A stretch of DNA of 64,000 nucleotides from Methylobacteriaceae bacterium (lineage in GTDB: Bacteria; Pseudomonadota; Alphaproteobacteria; Rhizobiales; Beijerinckiaceae), in the NCBI GenBank assembly GCA_020638135.1, contig JACKJE010000006.1, positions 77,024 to 141,023 of the forward strand, in the 5' to 3' direction. How positions within the stretch are numbered: position 1 is the first letter of the stretch; the number at the start of each line of letters is the position of its first letter. The notes beneath the pieces were generated by a model. That model was given only the letters and a program-made list of their open reading frames with translations, made no database searches and was not told where the DNA came from. A program made the position numbers and the translations under genes. Shown in pieces: positions 34,107 through 44,368 of the stretch.

Positions 34107-35285
34107 ATGAAAGCAGCGCCCGTCCTCCTGACCCTCGCCGCGTTCGCCGCCGCCACGCCGGCCGCCGCCGATTTTTCCTCCTGCGTCGCCGGTCTGCGGG
34201 CGCAAGCCGCCCAGCACGGCATATCCGGCGCGACCTTCGACGCCGCCTTCAAGAATGTGGCGGCGGAGCCCAAGGTCATCGAGCTGATGAACAATCAGCC
34301 GGAGTTCAAGACTCCGATCTGGGACTATCTGGCGGCCCTGACCGACGACGAAAAAGTGGCCGACGGCAAGGCCGCGATGCGCCAATATGCGAGCGCGCTC
34401 GCCTCGGCCGAACAGCGCTACGGCGTCGACCGCTATGCGATCGCGGCGGTGTGGGGCGTGGAATCGGATTTCGGCAAGGCGGCGAAGAGGTTCTATCTGC
34501 CGCAGGCGCTGTCGACGCTGGTCTGCATGGCCAATCGGCGGCAGTCCTATTTCCGCGGCGAACTGATGTCGACGCTGAAGATTCTGCAGCGCGGCGATCT
34601 CGAGGCGGCCGACCTCTGGGGATCTTGGGCCGGCGCTTTCGGGCACACGCAATTCATGCCCTCGACCTATCTGCGGCTCGGCGTGGACGGCGATGGCGAC
34701 GGGCGCAGCGATCTCGTCAATTCCGTGCCGGACGCTCTGCATTCGACCGCCAACTACCTGCGCAAGTCCGGCTGGGCCAGCGGACACAGCTGGGGCTACG
34801 AGGTGGATGTGCCCTCGGGCTATTCCGGACCCTCCGGGCGCACCAGCCGCCACCCCCTGTCCTATTGGCAGGGCCACGGCCTCCGCAAGATCGGCGGCGG
34901 CGGCCTGTCGGGCGGCGGTTCTGCGGCGCTGCTGCTCCCGGCCGGCAAGAACGGCCCCGGTTTTCTCGTCTTCAAGAACTATGACGCGGCCTTTTCCTAC
35001 AATGGTTCGGACGCCTATGCGCTGGCGATCTCGATCCTGACCGACAGGCTGAAGGGCAGGCCGGGCGTGCAGGGGCAATGGCCGACCGACGATCTCGGCC
35101 TGTCGCGCAACGAGCGGCGCGAATTGCAGCGCCTGCTGATCGCGCGCGGCTATGACGTCGGAGAGCCCGACGGCGCGGTCGGCGCCAAGACGCGCGCCGC
35201 CATCATGGCTATCGAGGCGCAGATCGGCATGCCGCAGCGCGGCCGGCCGGGCATGAAGGTGCTCAAGGCCCTGCGCGGGCGCTGA
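34107..35285 (+). CDS. lytic murein transglycosylase with peptidoglycan-binding tail
   Basis: 392 residues from ATG 34107 (MKAAPVLLTLAAFAAATPAAA, a signal peptide). MltB-type catalytic domain: Glu in AAVWGVESDFGK, AFGHTQFMPSTYLR, DLVNSVPDALHSTANYL and LVFKNYDAAFSYN. A C-terminal peptidoglycan-binding domain follows at about 325-390 (RRELQRLLIARGYDVGEPDGAVGAKTRAA). It cleaves glycan strands in the periplasm to 1,6-anhydro ends. No lipobox is seen, so it is soluble rather than a lipoprotein. Confidence 0.94.
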   Translation: MKAAPVLLTLAAFAAATPAAADFSSCVAGLRAQAAQHGISGATFDAAFKNVAAEPKVIELMNNQPEFKTPIWDYLAALTDDEKVADGKAAMRQYASALASAEQRYGVDRYAIAAVWGVESDFGKAAKRFYLPQALSTLVCMANRRQSYFRGELMSTLKILQRGDLEAADLWGSWAGAFGHTQFMPSTYLRLGVDGDGDGRSDLVNSVPDALHSTANYLRKSGWASGHSWGYEVDVPSGYSGPSGRTSRHPLSYWQGHGLRKIGGGGLSGGGSAALLLPAGKNGPGFLVFKNYDAAFSYNGSDAYALAISILTDRLKGRPGVQGQWPTDDLGLSRNERRELQRLLIARGYDVGEPDGAVGAKTRAAIMAIEAQIGMPQRGRPGMKVLKALRGR

Positions 35286-35376
35286 CCTGCGGACCGCCGC
35301 GCGGTCGCGGGTCACCTGATTGTGAATGGTTCGTGCGCGGGGTCGAGCGTAAGCCTGTCTCCACAAGAGAGACCCC

Positions 35377-36102
35377 ATGCGCTCCCCAAAGATCGCCCTC
35401 ATCGCCGCCCTGCTGTCCGCCACGAGCGCCGCCGCCACGAGCGCCGCCGCCACGGAAAGGCCGCGCGGCGTGGTCGAGCTTTTCACCAGCCAAGGCTGCT
35501 CCTCGTGCCCGCCTGCCGACAAGGTCGTCGGCGAGCTGGCCAAGGACCCATCGCTCGTCGTCCTGTCGCTGGCGGTCGACTACTGGGATTACATCGGCTG
35601 GAAAGACACGCTCGCCTCGCCGCAATGCACGGCGCGCCAGAAGGGCTATGCGGCGGCGCGCGGCGATGGACAGGTCTATACGCCACAGGCGGTGATCGAC
35701 GGGATCACTCATGTCGTGGGCGCCGACGGTGCCGCGATTGCGAAATCGCTGGACCAGGACCGCGGGGCGAAAGGCGCGCTGAGCCTCGACGTTTCCGCCA
35801 AGGTCGCGGACGGCCGCGCGACGGTCGATATCGGGCCGGCGGCGGACCGGAGCGCCGTCGTCTGGCTGCTCGAAGTCGAACCGCAGGCCACCGTCACGGT
35901 CGGCCGTGGCGAAAATGCGGGGCGCACGCTCACCTACACGAATGTGGTGCGCAAGATGACGCGGCTCGGCGACTACGCTGGCGCGCCAGCGCATTTCGAG
36001 GCGCCGACGGCGTCCACGGCGGACATGCGCTATGTCGCGCTGGTTCAGGCGGGCAGCGTCGACAGGCCCGGCGCGATCCTGGGCGCGGCGCGGGCGAACT
36101 GA
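35377..36102 (+). CDS. DUF1223 secreted thioredoxin-like protein
   Basis: 241 residues from ATG 35377. Signal peptide with a repeated Ala/Thr/Ser stretch (SATSAAATSAAAT). DUF1223 signature: VVELFTSQGCSSCPPADKVVGEL with a CSSC site, LAVDYWDYIGWKDTLASP, and YTPQAVIDG. The fold is thioredoxin-like and it should sit in the periplasm; a redox role is likely but unproven. Confidence 0.92.
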   Translation: MRSPKIALIAALLSATSAAATSAAATERPRGVVELFTSQGCSSCPPADKVVGELAKDPSLVVLSLAVDYWDYIGWKDTLASPQCTARQKGYAAARGDGQVYTPQAVIDGITHVVGADGAAIAKSLDQDRGAKGALSLDVSAKVADGRATVDIGPAADRSAVVWLLEVEPQATVTVGRGENAGRTLTYTNVVRKMTRLGDYAGAPAHFEAPTASTADMRYVALVQAGSVDRPGAILGAARAN

Positions 36103-36112
36103 CCTCGGCCTT

Positions 36113-36736
36113 TCACAACACGTAGATGCGATCCGGCAGGGCGTGCGCCGTTCCGTCGGGCGGCGCAATCTGCGCCATCACGGCGCCGCAGCGCTCGATC
36201 GCCGCGACGAAGCCGTCGGCGATCCGTCCCTGCGCGATCTGCGCGGTCAGCGCGTCGACCGTCTCGCGCCACACTGCGTGATCGACGCGCGCGGCGATGC
36301 CGTCGTCGGCGACGACATGGGCGTAATGTTCGGCCAGTGAGACGAAGATCATCACGCCCATCCGGTTCTTCGTCTGCGTGATTCCGCGCGCGAAAAACTG
36401 CTCCATGCCGGCGCGATGCGCGCGCGTGCGCTTCACCGCGCGCGGGATGAGCGCCATGCGCAGCGGCGTCCACATGAGGAGCAGGCCGACAAAGAAGAAG
36501 ATGAGTATCTGGGCCGCCAGGATGCGCATGACGCTGAGCTGCGTGGCGAAGACGAGCAGCCAGGGCGAGACCAGCGCGACAAACGAGGCCCACAGGAGCG
36601 GGGCGTAGGAATAGGACGAGGACGAGCGCATCAGCACGCAGACGATGTCGCCGGCGGTCTTCTGCTCGGCCGCATGGATCGCCGCGGCGATGCGGGCGCG
36701 GTCCTGTTCCGAGATAGGGTTGCGGCCTTCGGTCAT
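36113..36736 (-). CDS. TPM-domain membrane protein
   Basis: 207 residues from ATG 36736, overlapping the stop of the upstream TPM gene (ATGA). An N-terminal TPM part (RIAAAIHAAEQKTAGDIVCVLMRSSSS) is followed by two membrane segments near residues 45-90, then the rest of the domain (FFARGITQTKNRMGVMIFVSLAEHYAHVVADDGI). It forms the third gene of a lemA-TPM-TPM set. Role unknown; TPM proteins act in photosystem repair in plants and in poorly defined envelope processes in bacteria. Confidence 0.9.
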   Translation of the reverse strand: MTEGRNPISEQDRARIAAAIHAAEQKTAGDIVCVLMRSSSSYSYAPLLWASFVALVSPWLLVFATQLSVMRILAAQILIFFFVGLLLMWTPLRMALIPRAVKRTRAHRAGMEQFFARGITQTKNRMGVMIFVSLAEHYAHVVADDGIAARVDHAVWRETVDALTAQIAQGRIADGFVAAIERCGAVMAQIAPPDGTAHALPDRIYVL

Positions 36737-37553
36737 CTCACCAGTCTCCCCGAGGCGCCGCCGCCGCCGAAATCGCCGCCGCCGCCTGAAAAGCCGGAAT
36801 CGCCGCCGCCCGAGCCGCTGCTCCAGCCGCCCCGCCGCCGCTCCAGCTGCTCGGGCTGAGAGGATGAAGATCGTCTGGTTGCCGCGCCGCACCCATCGGC
36901 CCGTCTGCCCGCGCGCATTGCGGATCATCGAGATGACGATGAAGACGAACAGCAGGAAAATGACGAAGGGCAGAATCTGGTCGATGAGATCGGGCTGCTG
37001 CTCGACGCGCACCTTCGACCTTTTTCTGCCATTCCGCGGAATCCACCGTCAGCGCGTCGATGATCGCGTCGACGCCCGCGTCGACGCCGCCGGCATAGTC
37101 GCCGGAGCGGAATTTCGGGACGATGGCGCTCTGGATGATGACCTTCGTGAGCGCATCGGTCATCGTTCCCTCGAGGCCGTAGCCGACCTCGATGCGCACC
37201 TTGCGCTCGTTGGGCGCGACCAGCAGCAGCAGGCCGTTGTTCTTCTTGGCCTCACCGAGCTTCCAGGCGCGGGCGAGGTCGACCGAGAACGTCTCGATGT
37301 CGGAATCCTGCAGCGAGGAGACGGTGGCGACGACGAGCTGGATGCCGGACTTGTCCTCCAGGCTCGCGAGCTTGGCCTCGATCTGCGAGCGCGTGGCGGC
37401 GGGGATGATGTTGGCCTGATCGACGACCCGGCCGGTGAGGGCGGGGAAGTCGAACGCGAAGGCGAGCGTGGCGAAGAGGGCGAGGGCGGCCGCGAGGACG
37501 ACGGCGAACGGACCGCGAGCCTTCAGAGCCCGGCCGAAAAATCGAATCCTCAT
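36733..37553 (-). pseudogene. TPM-domain (YgcG-like) gene with several frame breaks
   Basis: The first part reads from 37553: signal-like segment, then FDFPALTGRVVDQANIIPAATRS and GIQLVVATVSSLQDSDIETF through WQKKVE. Near 37012 the matching continuation VRVEQQPDLIDQILPFVIFLLFVFIVIS is in the next frame, as if one base were extra. The Gly-rich end (GGGDSGFSGGGGDFGGGGASGR) is in the third frame near 36735-36850, and its stop overlaps the next gene as ATGA, showing that frame was the original one. At least two frame changes are needed. Either decay or clustered sequencing errors in GC-rich repeats. The start codon lies inside an interspersed repeat. Confidence 0.85.
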
Positions 37554-37760
37554 CCTGAGGAGCGCCGAAGGCGCGTCTCGAAGGATGGCAAGACCAACCA
37601 TCTCTGCCTCGGCCATCCTTCGAGACGCCGCTGCGCGGCTCCTCAGGATGAGGGGTTCTGAATTTCCGGCCAGACTCTTCAGGCTCGCAATCCTATGCCT
37701 GTCCGTGGGAACGCCCATCATTATGCGTGCGGCCCGATGCGAGCCTGAAGGCTCGCGGTC
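37511..37760. repeat. 250-bp composite interspersed repeat
   Basis: Ends GACCGCGAGCCTTCAG (from 37511) and CTGAAGGCTCGCGGTC (to 37760) are inverted copies of the element at 18071-18201. Nested inside is another inverted pair, 37549-37590 (CCTCATCCTGAGGAGCGC type) and 37612-37654. It fills the gap between lemA and the broken TPM gene and covers the first codons of the latter. Confidence 0.85.
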
Positions 37761-37764
37761 CATT

Positions 37765-38364
37765 CTAGAACTTCACCTGCGGCGGCTTGTCGGCGCCTTC
37801 CGACGCCGTAAACGTCGCCATCGGCTTGTTGCCGGAGAAGATGGTCTTCGCCCAGATGAGCGAAGGGAAGGTCGAAAGCGTGAGGTTGTAGTCGCGCACG
37901 GCCCCCACATAGTCGCGGCGGGCGACGGCGATGCGGTTCTCGGTGCCTTCGAGCTGCGATTGCAGGGCGAGGAAGTTCTGGTTCGATTTCAGGTCCGGAT
38001 AGGCTTCCGACACGGCGATCAGCCGACCGAGCGCGCCGGAGAGCTGGTTCTGCGCGTCCTGGAACTGCTTGACCTTTTCCGGGTCGGTCAGCTGCGAGGC
38101 GTCGATCTTGACCGAGGTCGCCTTGGAGCGCGCCTCGATCACCGAGGTGAGCACGTCCTTCTCCTGCTTGGCGTAGCCCTGCACGGTGGCGACGAGATTG
38201 GGGATCAGGTCGGCGCGGCGCTGGTACTGATTCTGCACGTCGGCCCATTTGGCCTTGGCGTTCTCTTCTGCTGTGGGAATCGTGTTGTAGCCGCAGCCGG
38301 CGACGCTCAAGCCGAGCGCAAGGGCGGCGAAGGCGGCGCGCATACGGGAAAATGTGAAGGCCAT
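37765..38364 (-). CDS. lemA: LemA-family lipoprotein
   Basis: 199 residues from ATG 38364. Lipobox-like LGLSVAGCGYNTIP, so Cys24 is probably lipidated. LemA core: VQNQYQRRADLIPNLVATVQGYAKQEKDVLTSVIEARSKAT, VSEAYPDLKSNQNFLALQSQLEGTENRIAVARRDY. Mostly helical. It leads the lemA-TPM-TPM set, a widely conserved arrangement whose role is not established. A repeat element now separates it from the next gene. Confidence 0.95.
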   Translation of the reverse strand: MAFTFSRMRAAFAALALGLSVAGCGYNTIPTAEENAKAKWADVQNQYQRRADLIPNLVATVQGYAKQEKDVLTSVIEARSKATSVKIDASQLTDPEKVKQFQDAQNQLSGALGRLIAVSEAYPDLKSNQNFLALQSQLEGTENRIAVARRDYVGAVRDYNLTLSTFPSLIWAKTIFSGNKPMATFTASEGADKPPQVKF

Positions 38365-38538
38365 GGTCAGCTCCGTCTGATGGCGAGGACATTATCCGCA
38401 GGTCGCGAGCGACGAAAGTGCGGCCCGCCACACCGGACCGGCCGGCCTTCGGACTATTGTCCGAATTTCGCCGCGATCGGCCGCTCCTTATCCTCGCGCC
38501 GCGTCGCAGTCCGGCGGCAAATTGGATAAGATCGGGAC

Positions 38539-39192
38539 ATGATTCGATTGCCGCAGCGCGCCGTTCCGGCGCTCGTCGTCTTCGCCCTCGCTCTCGGCCT
38601 GTCGGCGCCCGCGCCGATTACCGGCGCGTTCGTCCTCTCCGGCGCGCAGGCCAAGGAGAAGGAAAAGGCGAAGAAACCTGCGACGGGCAAGGCCGCCAAG
38701 GCCGACAAGTCCAAGAAGGCCGATAAATCGACGAAGGCTGACAGCAAGGGCGGCGGCAAGTCGACGCCGGTCGGCCGGTTCGGCGAATGGGACGTGTTCA
38801 CGACCGGCGGCAAGTCCAAGACCTGCTATACGCTCGCGCGGCCCAAGGATCGCGCGCCGGCCAAGCTGAAACGCGACGACGCCTATGTCTTCATCTCGGC
38901 CCGGCCGGGCGAGAATGTGCAGAATGAAGTCTCGGTCATCATGGGCTTCGCCATGAAGGACGGATCTGAGCCGACGGCGCAGGTCGACGGCGAGGCTTAC
39001 GAACTCGTCGCCAAAGGCTCGAACGCCTGGTTGAAGAACCCGGCGAAGGAAAACGAATTCGTCGGCGCCTTGAAGAAGGGCGCCAAGCTCGTCGTCAAAG
39101 CCTCCTCGGCCCGCGGCAATATGTCGACCGATACATATTCGCTGTCTGGCATAAGCGACGCGCTGGCCCGTATCCGCAAGGAATGCCAGTAG
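38539..39192 (+). CDS. invasion-associated locus B (IalB) family protein
   Basis: 217 residues from ATG 38539. Signal peptide, then a Lys/Ala-rich low-complexity linker (about 38-75, KAAKADKSKKADKSTKADSK), then the IalB domain: FGEWDVFTTGGKSKTCYTLARPKD, FISARPGENVQNEVSVIMGF and LSGISDALARIRKECQ with two Cys likely paired. Despite the name, the family is general in free-living Rhizobiales; a periplasmic or surface role is likely. Confidence 0.92.
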   Translation: MIRLPQRAVPALVVFALALGLSAPAPITGAFVLSGAQAKEKEKAKKPATGKAAKADKSKKADKSTKADSKGGGKSTPVGRFGEWDVFTTGGKSKTCYTLARPKDRAPAKLKRDDAYVFISARPGENVQNEVSVIMGFAMKDGSEPTAQVDGEAYELVAKGSNAWLKNPAKENEFVGALKKGAKLVVKASSARGNMSTDTYSLSGISDALARIRKECQ

Positions 39193-39335
39193 CCTGACCT
39201 GCAATTGGCCTGGGGCGCCGCGACCAAAGTTCGACTTGGCTCGCCTTGTGAGAGCACCCTTGGCTGGCGCATAATCCCCCGGATTTTCAAGAGCGCCGCC
39301 GACGCCAATGTCGCGCGCGCCCGCGGGAGGACGCA

Positions 39336-41267
<1,932 letters not shown>

Positions 41268-41284
41268 GTTGAGACGCCGCAAAC

Positions 41285-41319
41285 AAAAGGCCGCGCATCG
41301 AGAGATGCGCGGCCTTTTT
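41285..41319 (+). terminator. rho-independent terminator after acs
   Basis: A perfect 15-bp stem (41285-41299 with 41304-41318), loop GAGA, with TTTTT at the 3' end and AAAA at the 5' side, so it may work in both directions. It begins 18 bases after the acs stop. Confidence 0.95.
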
Positions 41320-41336
41320 GCTTGAGCGCCTCTGGA

Positions 41337-41469
41337 CCGTCATGGCCGGGCTTGTCCCGACCATCCCGCCGAGCCGCCGCAATTCCAATTGCAGATCGCG
41401 CTGTGTCTTATTTCGAGTGTCTGCCGTGCACGACGGCGTGGATGCCCGGAACAAGTCCGGGCATGACGG
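41337..41469. repeat. 133-bp interspersed element with ~30-bp inverted ends
   Basis: Left end 41337-41366 (CCGTCATGGCCGGGCTTGTC type) and right end 41440-41469 (GGATGCCCGGAACAAGTCCG type) are imperfect inverted copies. Family common between genes in Rhizobiales. It lies between the acs terminator and the leuD stop; no open frame inside. Confidence 0.85.
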
Positions 41470-41491
41470 CTGCAAAATGCCCGGCCGAGCC

Positions 41492-42097
41492 TTACGCCCA
41501 GGGCCGCGCGGCCGCGTCCTTCTTCTCGAAGGAAGAAATCTTGTCGGCCTTGACCATGGTGAGGCCGATGTCGTCGAGGCCCTCGATCAGGCAATGCTTG
41601 CGGAAGGCGTCGATATCGAACTTGACGACGCCGCCGTCGGGGCCGCGAATTTCCTGCGCCTCGAGGTCGACGGTCAGAGTCGCGTTGGCGCCGCGATTGG
41701 CGTCGTCCATCAGCTTGGCGAGATCTTCCTTCGAAACCTTGATCGGCAGGATGCCGTTCTTGAAGCAATTATTGTAGAAAATGTCGGCGAAGCTGGTCGA
41801 GATCACGCAGCGCACGCCGAAGTCGAGCAGCGCCCAGGGCGCGTGTTCGCGCGAGGAGCCGCAGCCGAAATTGTCTTCCGCAACCAGGATCTGCGCCTTG
41901 CGATAGGCAGGCTTGTTGAGCACGAAATCCGGGTTCTCCGAACCGTCCTCATTGTAACGCATCTCCGAGAACAGGCCCTTGCCGAGGCCCGTGCGGGCGA
42001 TGGTCTTGAGATATTGCTTGGGGATGATCATGTCCGTGTCGATGTTGACGATCGGCAGGGGCGCGGCGACGCCGGTCAATTTCGTGAACTTTTCCAT
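41492..42097 (-). CDS. leuD: 3-isopropylmalate dehydratase small subunit
   Basis: 201 residues from ATG 42097 (MEKFTKLTGVAAPLPIVNIDTD); the frame upstream is not family-like. Forms the isopropylmalate isomerase with LeuC for leucine synthesis. Landmarks: DMIIPKQYLKTIARTGLG, AEDNFGCGSSREHAPWAL and SFADIFYNNCFKNGILPI. leuC is about 2.3 kb away on the same strand, separated by three genes, so the two subunits are not in one operon. Confidence 0.96.
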   Translation of the reverse strand: MEKFTKLTGVAAPLPIVNIDTDMIIPKQYLKTIARTGLGKGLFSEMRYNEDGSENPDFVLNKPAYRKAQILVAEDNFGCGSSREHAPWALLDFGVRCVISTSFADIFYNNCFKNGILPIKVSKEDLAKLMDDANRGANATLTVDLEAQEIRGPDGGVVKFDIDAFRKHCLIEGLDDIGLTMVKADKISSFEKKDAAARPWA

Positions 42098-42227
42098 CGC
42101 AAAGGCCTTCGGCTGCGGGTTTGGCAGGGTGTTAGCAAAAGGGGGCCAAGTGCGCAAACCAAGCACAGACGCGCGCATTGACCCCGCGCGCCGCAGCTTG
42201 CGACCATGAGGAAAATGGGAGGCCGAT

Positions 42228-42713
42228 TTGGGCAGCGTCGACACGAATTTCGATCCCGAAATGCACTTGTGCGCGAAACAGCGCTGGTTCGAGGATTTTC
42301 AGATCGGCGAGCGTTACATCCTGCCGAGCCGGACAGTGAACGCCGCCAATTTCGCCGCCTTCCAGCTCGTCTCCGGCGACAATCATCCGATCCACTACGA
42401 TGTCGAATATTGCCGCAAGCGCGGTTACGGCGGCCTGCTCGCGCACGGGCTGCAGGTGATGTGTTTTACCGCCGCCGGCGCAGGCCAGTTCCCGCACGAG
42501 GTCTCGGATTCGCTCGTCGCGTTCCTCGAGCAATCCTGCCGGTTTCTGGCTGGCGTGATCGATGGCGACACGCTTTATCCCACGCTCGAGATCACGGAGC
42601 TGAAGGCGCAGCGCTCGACCGGCGTCATCACCATGCGCGCGACCGTGCACAACCAGAAGCGGGAGCTCGTGCTCGACGGCTGGCACAAATATCTGGTGAA
42701 GAAGCGGGACTGA
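42228..42713 (+). CDS. MaoC-like hydratase/dehydratase-domain protein
   Basis: 161 residues from TTG 42228, with GGGAGG just upstream; no ATG start fits. Hot-dog fold: QRWFEDFQIGERYILPSRTV, the hydratase Asp/His motif in LVSGDNHPIHYDVEY, then GYGGLLAHGLQVM. Similar to (R)-specific enoyl-CoA hydratases, which can feed PHB from fatty acids, but the substrate is not known. Divergent from leuD. Confidence 0.88.
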   Translation: MGSVDTNFDPEMHLCAKQRWFEDFQIGERYILPSRTVNAANFAAFQLVSGDNHPIHYDVEYCRKRGYGGLLAHGLQVMCFTAAGAGQFPHEVSDSLVAFLEQSCRFLAGVIDGDTLYPTLEITELKAQRSTGVITMRATVHNQKRELVLDGWHKYLVKKRD

Positions 42714-42716
42714 GCG

Positions 42717-43547
42717 TTACGGCGCGGCCGTCGACAACCACCAGTCCGCGCCCGCGAGCCAGCAGGTCTCGTCCGGCGCGTCGAAGCGCAACGAATGCAC
42801 GCGCCGCCAGCTCTCGTCGCGGAAGCGTTCGGCGAGGTTGCGCTCGGCCGCGCGGTCGCGCTCGGTCTCGCAGGCGATGAAAGCGACGGGAAAGAGGAAG
42901 CGCGCCGGCCACCGCAGGTCGTTTGCGTCGCGCTGCACGAGCAGCATGGCGCCGAGCGCATGCGGCGCCTCCAGCGGAAACAGCAGGCGGCCGCCGGGCT
43001 TCAGCGCCTCGCGCCAGCAGGCGTAGGGCTCGATCGCGCCGGCGTTGACATAGATGGCGTCGGCTTGCGGCAGGCCGGGCGCGATGCCAGAGCGCGCCGC
43101 GATCGTCACATTGCGCTGGTCGCGCAGATTGTCCTGCGCGCGCGCCGCTATGCCGGCGTCGATCTCATAGCCGAAGACATGGCCGGTTTCGCCGACGAGC
43201 CGCGCCAGCATGGCCGTGTAATAGCCGACGCCCGCGCCGACATGCAGGACCGTTTCGCCGTCTTTCAGGTCGAGTTCGGCCATGCAGCGCGCATGCAGCG
43301 CCGGTTCGCCGATATTGATGCCGCGCGCCGCGTCGATGGCGACGAGGCAATCCTCATAGAGATCGGCGAAATCGCTGGTCTCCACGTAACCGTCGAGGCG
43401 CGCGACGAACCACGGCGGCGGTCCGGCGAATTGCTCGCGCGCCGTCTCCGCAAATGCGTCTTCGATGCGGGGATCGCGCACGCCCGCCTGCGCGACGATC
43501 TTTTGGGCAAAGGCGCGGCGCAAGTCGGCGGTCGAGGCCGGCGACAT
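42717..43547 (-). CDS. protein-L-isoaspartate O-methyltransferase-like protein
   Basis: 276 residues from ATG 43547; the start overlaps the stop of the upstream metallopeptidase gene by one base (TGATG). PCMT-like features: PRIEDAFAETAREQFAGPPPWF, LHARCMAELDLKDGETVLHVGAGVGYYTAMLARLVG with the SAM loop, GYEIDAGIA, and PGGRLLFPLEAPHA. True repair enzymes have a conserved GTSYL-type N-terminal motif that is not evident here, so the substrate may differ. Confidence 0.85.
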   Translation of the reverse strand: MSPASTADLRRAFAQKIVAQAGVRDPRIEDAFAETAREQFAGPPPWFVARLDGYVETSDFADLYEDCLVAIDAARGINIGEPALHARCMAELDLKDGETVLHVGAGVGYYTAMLARLVGETGHVFGYEIDAGIAARAQDNLRDQRNVTIAARSGIAPGLPQADAIYVNAGAIEPYACWREALKPGGRLLFPLEAPHALGAMLLVQRDANDLRWPARFLFPVAFIACETERDRAAERNLAERFRDESWRRVHSLRFDAPDETCWLAGADWWLSTAAP

Positions 43548-43966
43548 CAGTCCGCCTCGCGTTCGATGCGCTCCATGTCCTCGTCCGACAGGCCGAAGTG
43601 GTGGCCGATCTCGTGGATCAGCACGTGGCGCACGACGGCGCCGAGCGCATCTTCGTTTTCCGCCCAATAGTCGAGGATCGGGCGGCGGTAGAGCCAGACC
43701 ATGTTCGGCTGCTGCCCGGTATGGGCGAGCGCTTCGCCCTGCGCGAGACCGCGTCCTCGGAAGAGGCCGAGCAGGTCGTAGTCGCTCTCGCAATTCATCT
43801 CGTCGAGCGTGTCGTCGTCGGGCCAGTCGTCGACACGGATGACGACGCCTTCGCACAGCCTGCGGAACGTCGCGGGCAGTGCGTCGAAAGCCGCCTGCGC
43901 CATATCCTCGAATTCGACGAGGGTGGGGGAGGTTCGGTCGATCCAGCCGGAAGGCGCCTGTGCCAT
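43547..43966 (-). CDS. zincin-like metallopeptidase-fold protein (DUF1025-like)
   Basis: 139 residues from ATG 43966 (MAQAPSGWIDRTSPT); ATG 43981 would add five residues. The zinc motif is VLIHEIGHHFGLSDEDMERIE (H-E-x-x-H), the hallmark of this family, with NMVWLYRRPILDYWAEN before it. Cytosolic, with no signal peptide. Substrate unknown. It is coupled to the downstream methyltransferase. Confidence 0.88.
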   Translation of the reverse strand: MAQAPSGWIDRTSPTLVEFEDMAQAAFDALPATFRRLCEGVVIRVDDWPDDDTLDEMNCESDYDLLGLFRGRGLAQGEALAHTGQQPNMVWLYRRPILDYWAENEDALGAVVRHVLIHEIGHHFGLSDEDMERIEREAD

Positions 43967-44088
43967 GCCGCAGCATCGCATGACTGCTTGCTGTGCAAAA
44001 GCGAGCGGAGTTGCCAACGGAAACGCTCGCGCTACATCTGCGCCTGCGCGGCTGCGACCGGTCAGGCGCCTGCGAGACGGAGGAAGAT

Positions 44089-44316
44089 ATGAAGAAGCTT
44101 TTGTTCGCGGCGATCCTGGTCGCGGGCGCGGCCCTGGCGGGTTCGGCGAGCGCTGCGCCTCTGCCGGCGCCGTTCGGCCTCGAGCGCAATCACGACGGCG
44201 GCCAGATCGAAATGGTCCGGCGCGGCGGCCGCGGCTGGCATCGCGGCTGGGGCAAGCGCCATTACGGTTGGCGGCGCGGCCGTCATCGCGGCTGGCGCCG
44301 GCGCGGCTGGATGTAA
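44089..44316 (+). CDS. small secreted Arg/Gly/Trp-rich protein
   Basis: 75 residues from ATG 44089, with GGAGGAAG upstream. Signal peptide MKKLLFAAILVAGAALAGSASA, then a strongly basic tail of repeated GW-R-R/H units (GWHRGWGKRHYGWRRGRHRGWRRRGWM). Such short basic proteins are frequent in Rhizobiales; role unknown, perhaps envelope or nucleic-acid contact. A terminator follows. Confidence 0.8.
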   Translation: MKKLLFAAILVAGAALAGSASAAPLPAPFGLERNHDGGQIEMVRRGGRGWHRGWGKRHYGWRRGRHRGWRRRGWM

Positions 44317-44335
44317 GCGGCGCGCAACCAATCCG

Positions 44336-44368
44336 AGGCCGGCGGCGATCCGCCGGCCTTTTCTTTTT
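44336..44368 (+). terminator. rho-independent terminator after the Arg/Gly-rich gene
   Basis: A perfect 10-bp stem (44336-44345 with 44350-44359), loop CGAT, then TTTCTTTTT. The convergent leuC stop begins at its end. Confidence 0.92.

Noticed and set aside
36960..37040. Programmed frameshift as the reason for the frame change in the TPM gene
   Set aside because: AAAAAG precedes the junction, but the change needed is in the +1 direction and a third frame is also needed further on, so mutation or sequencing error is simpler.
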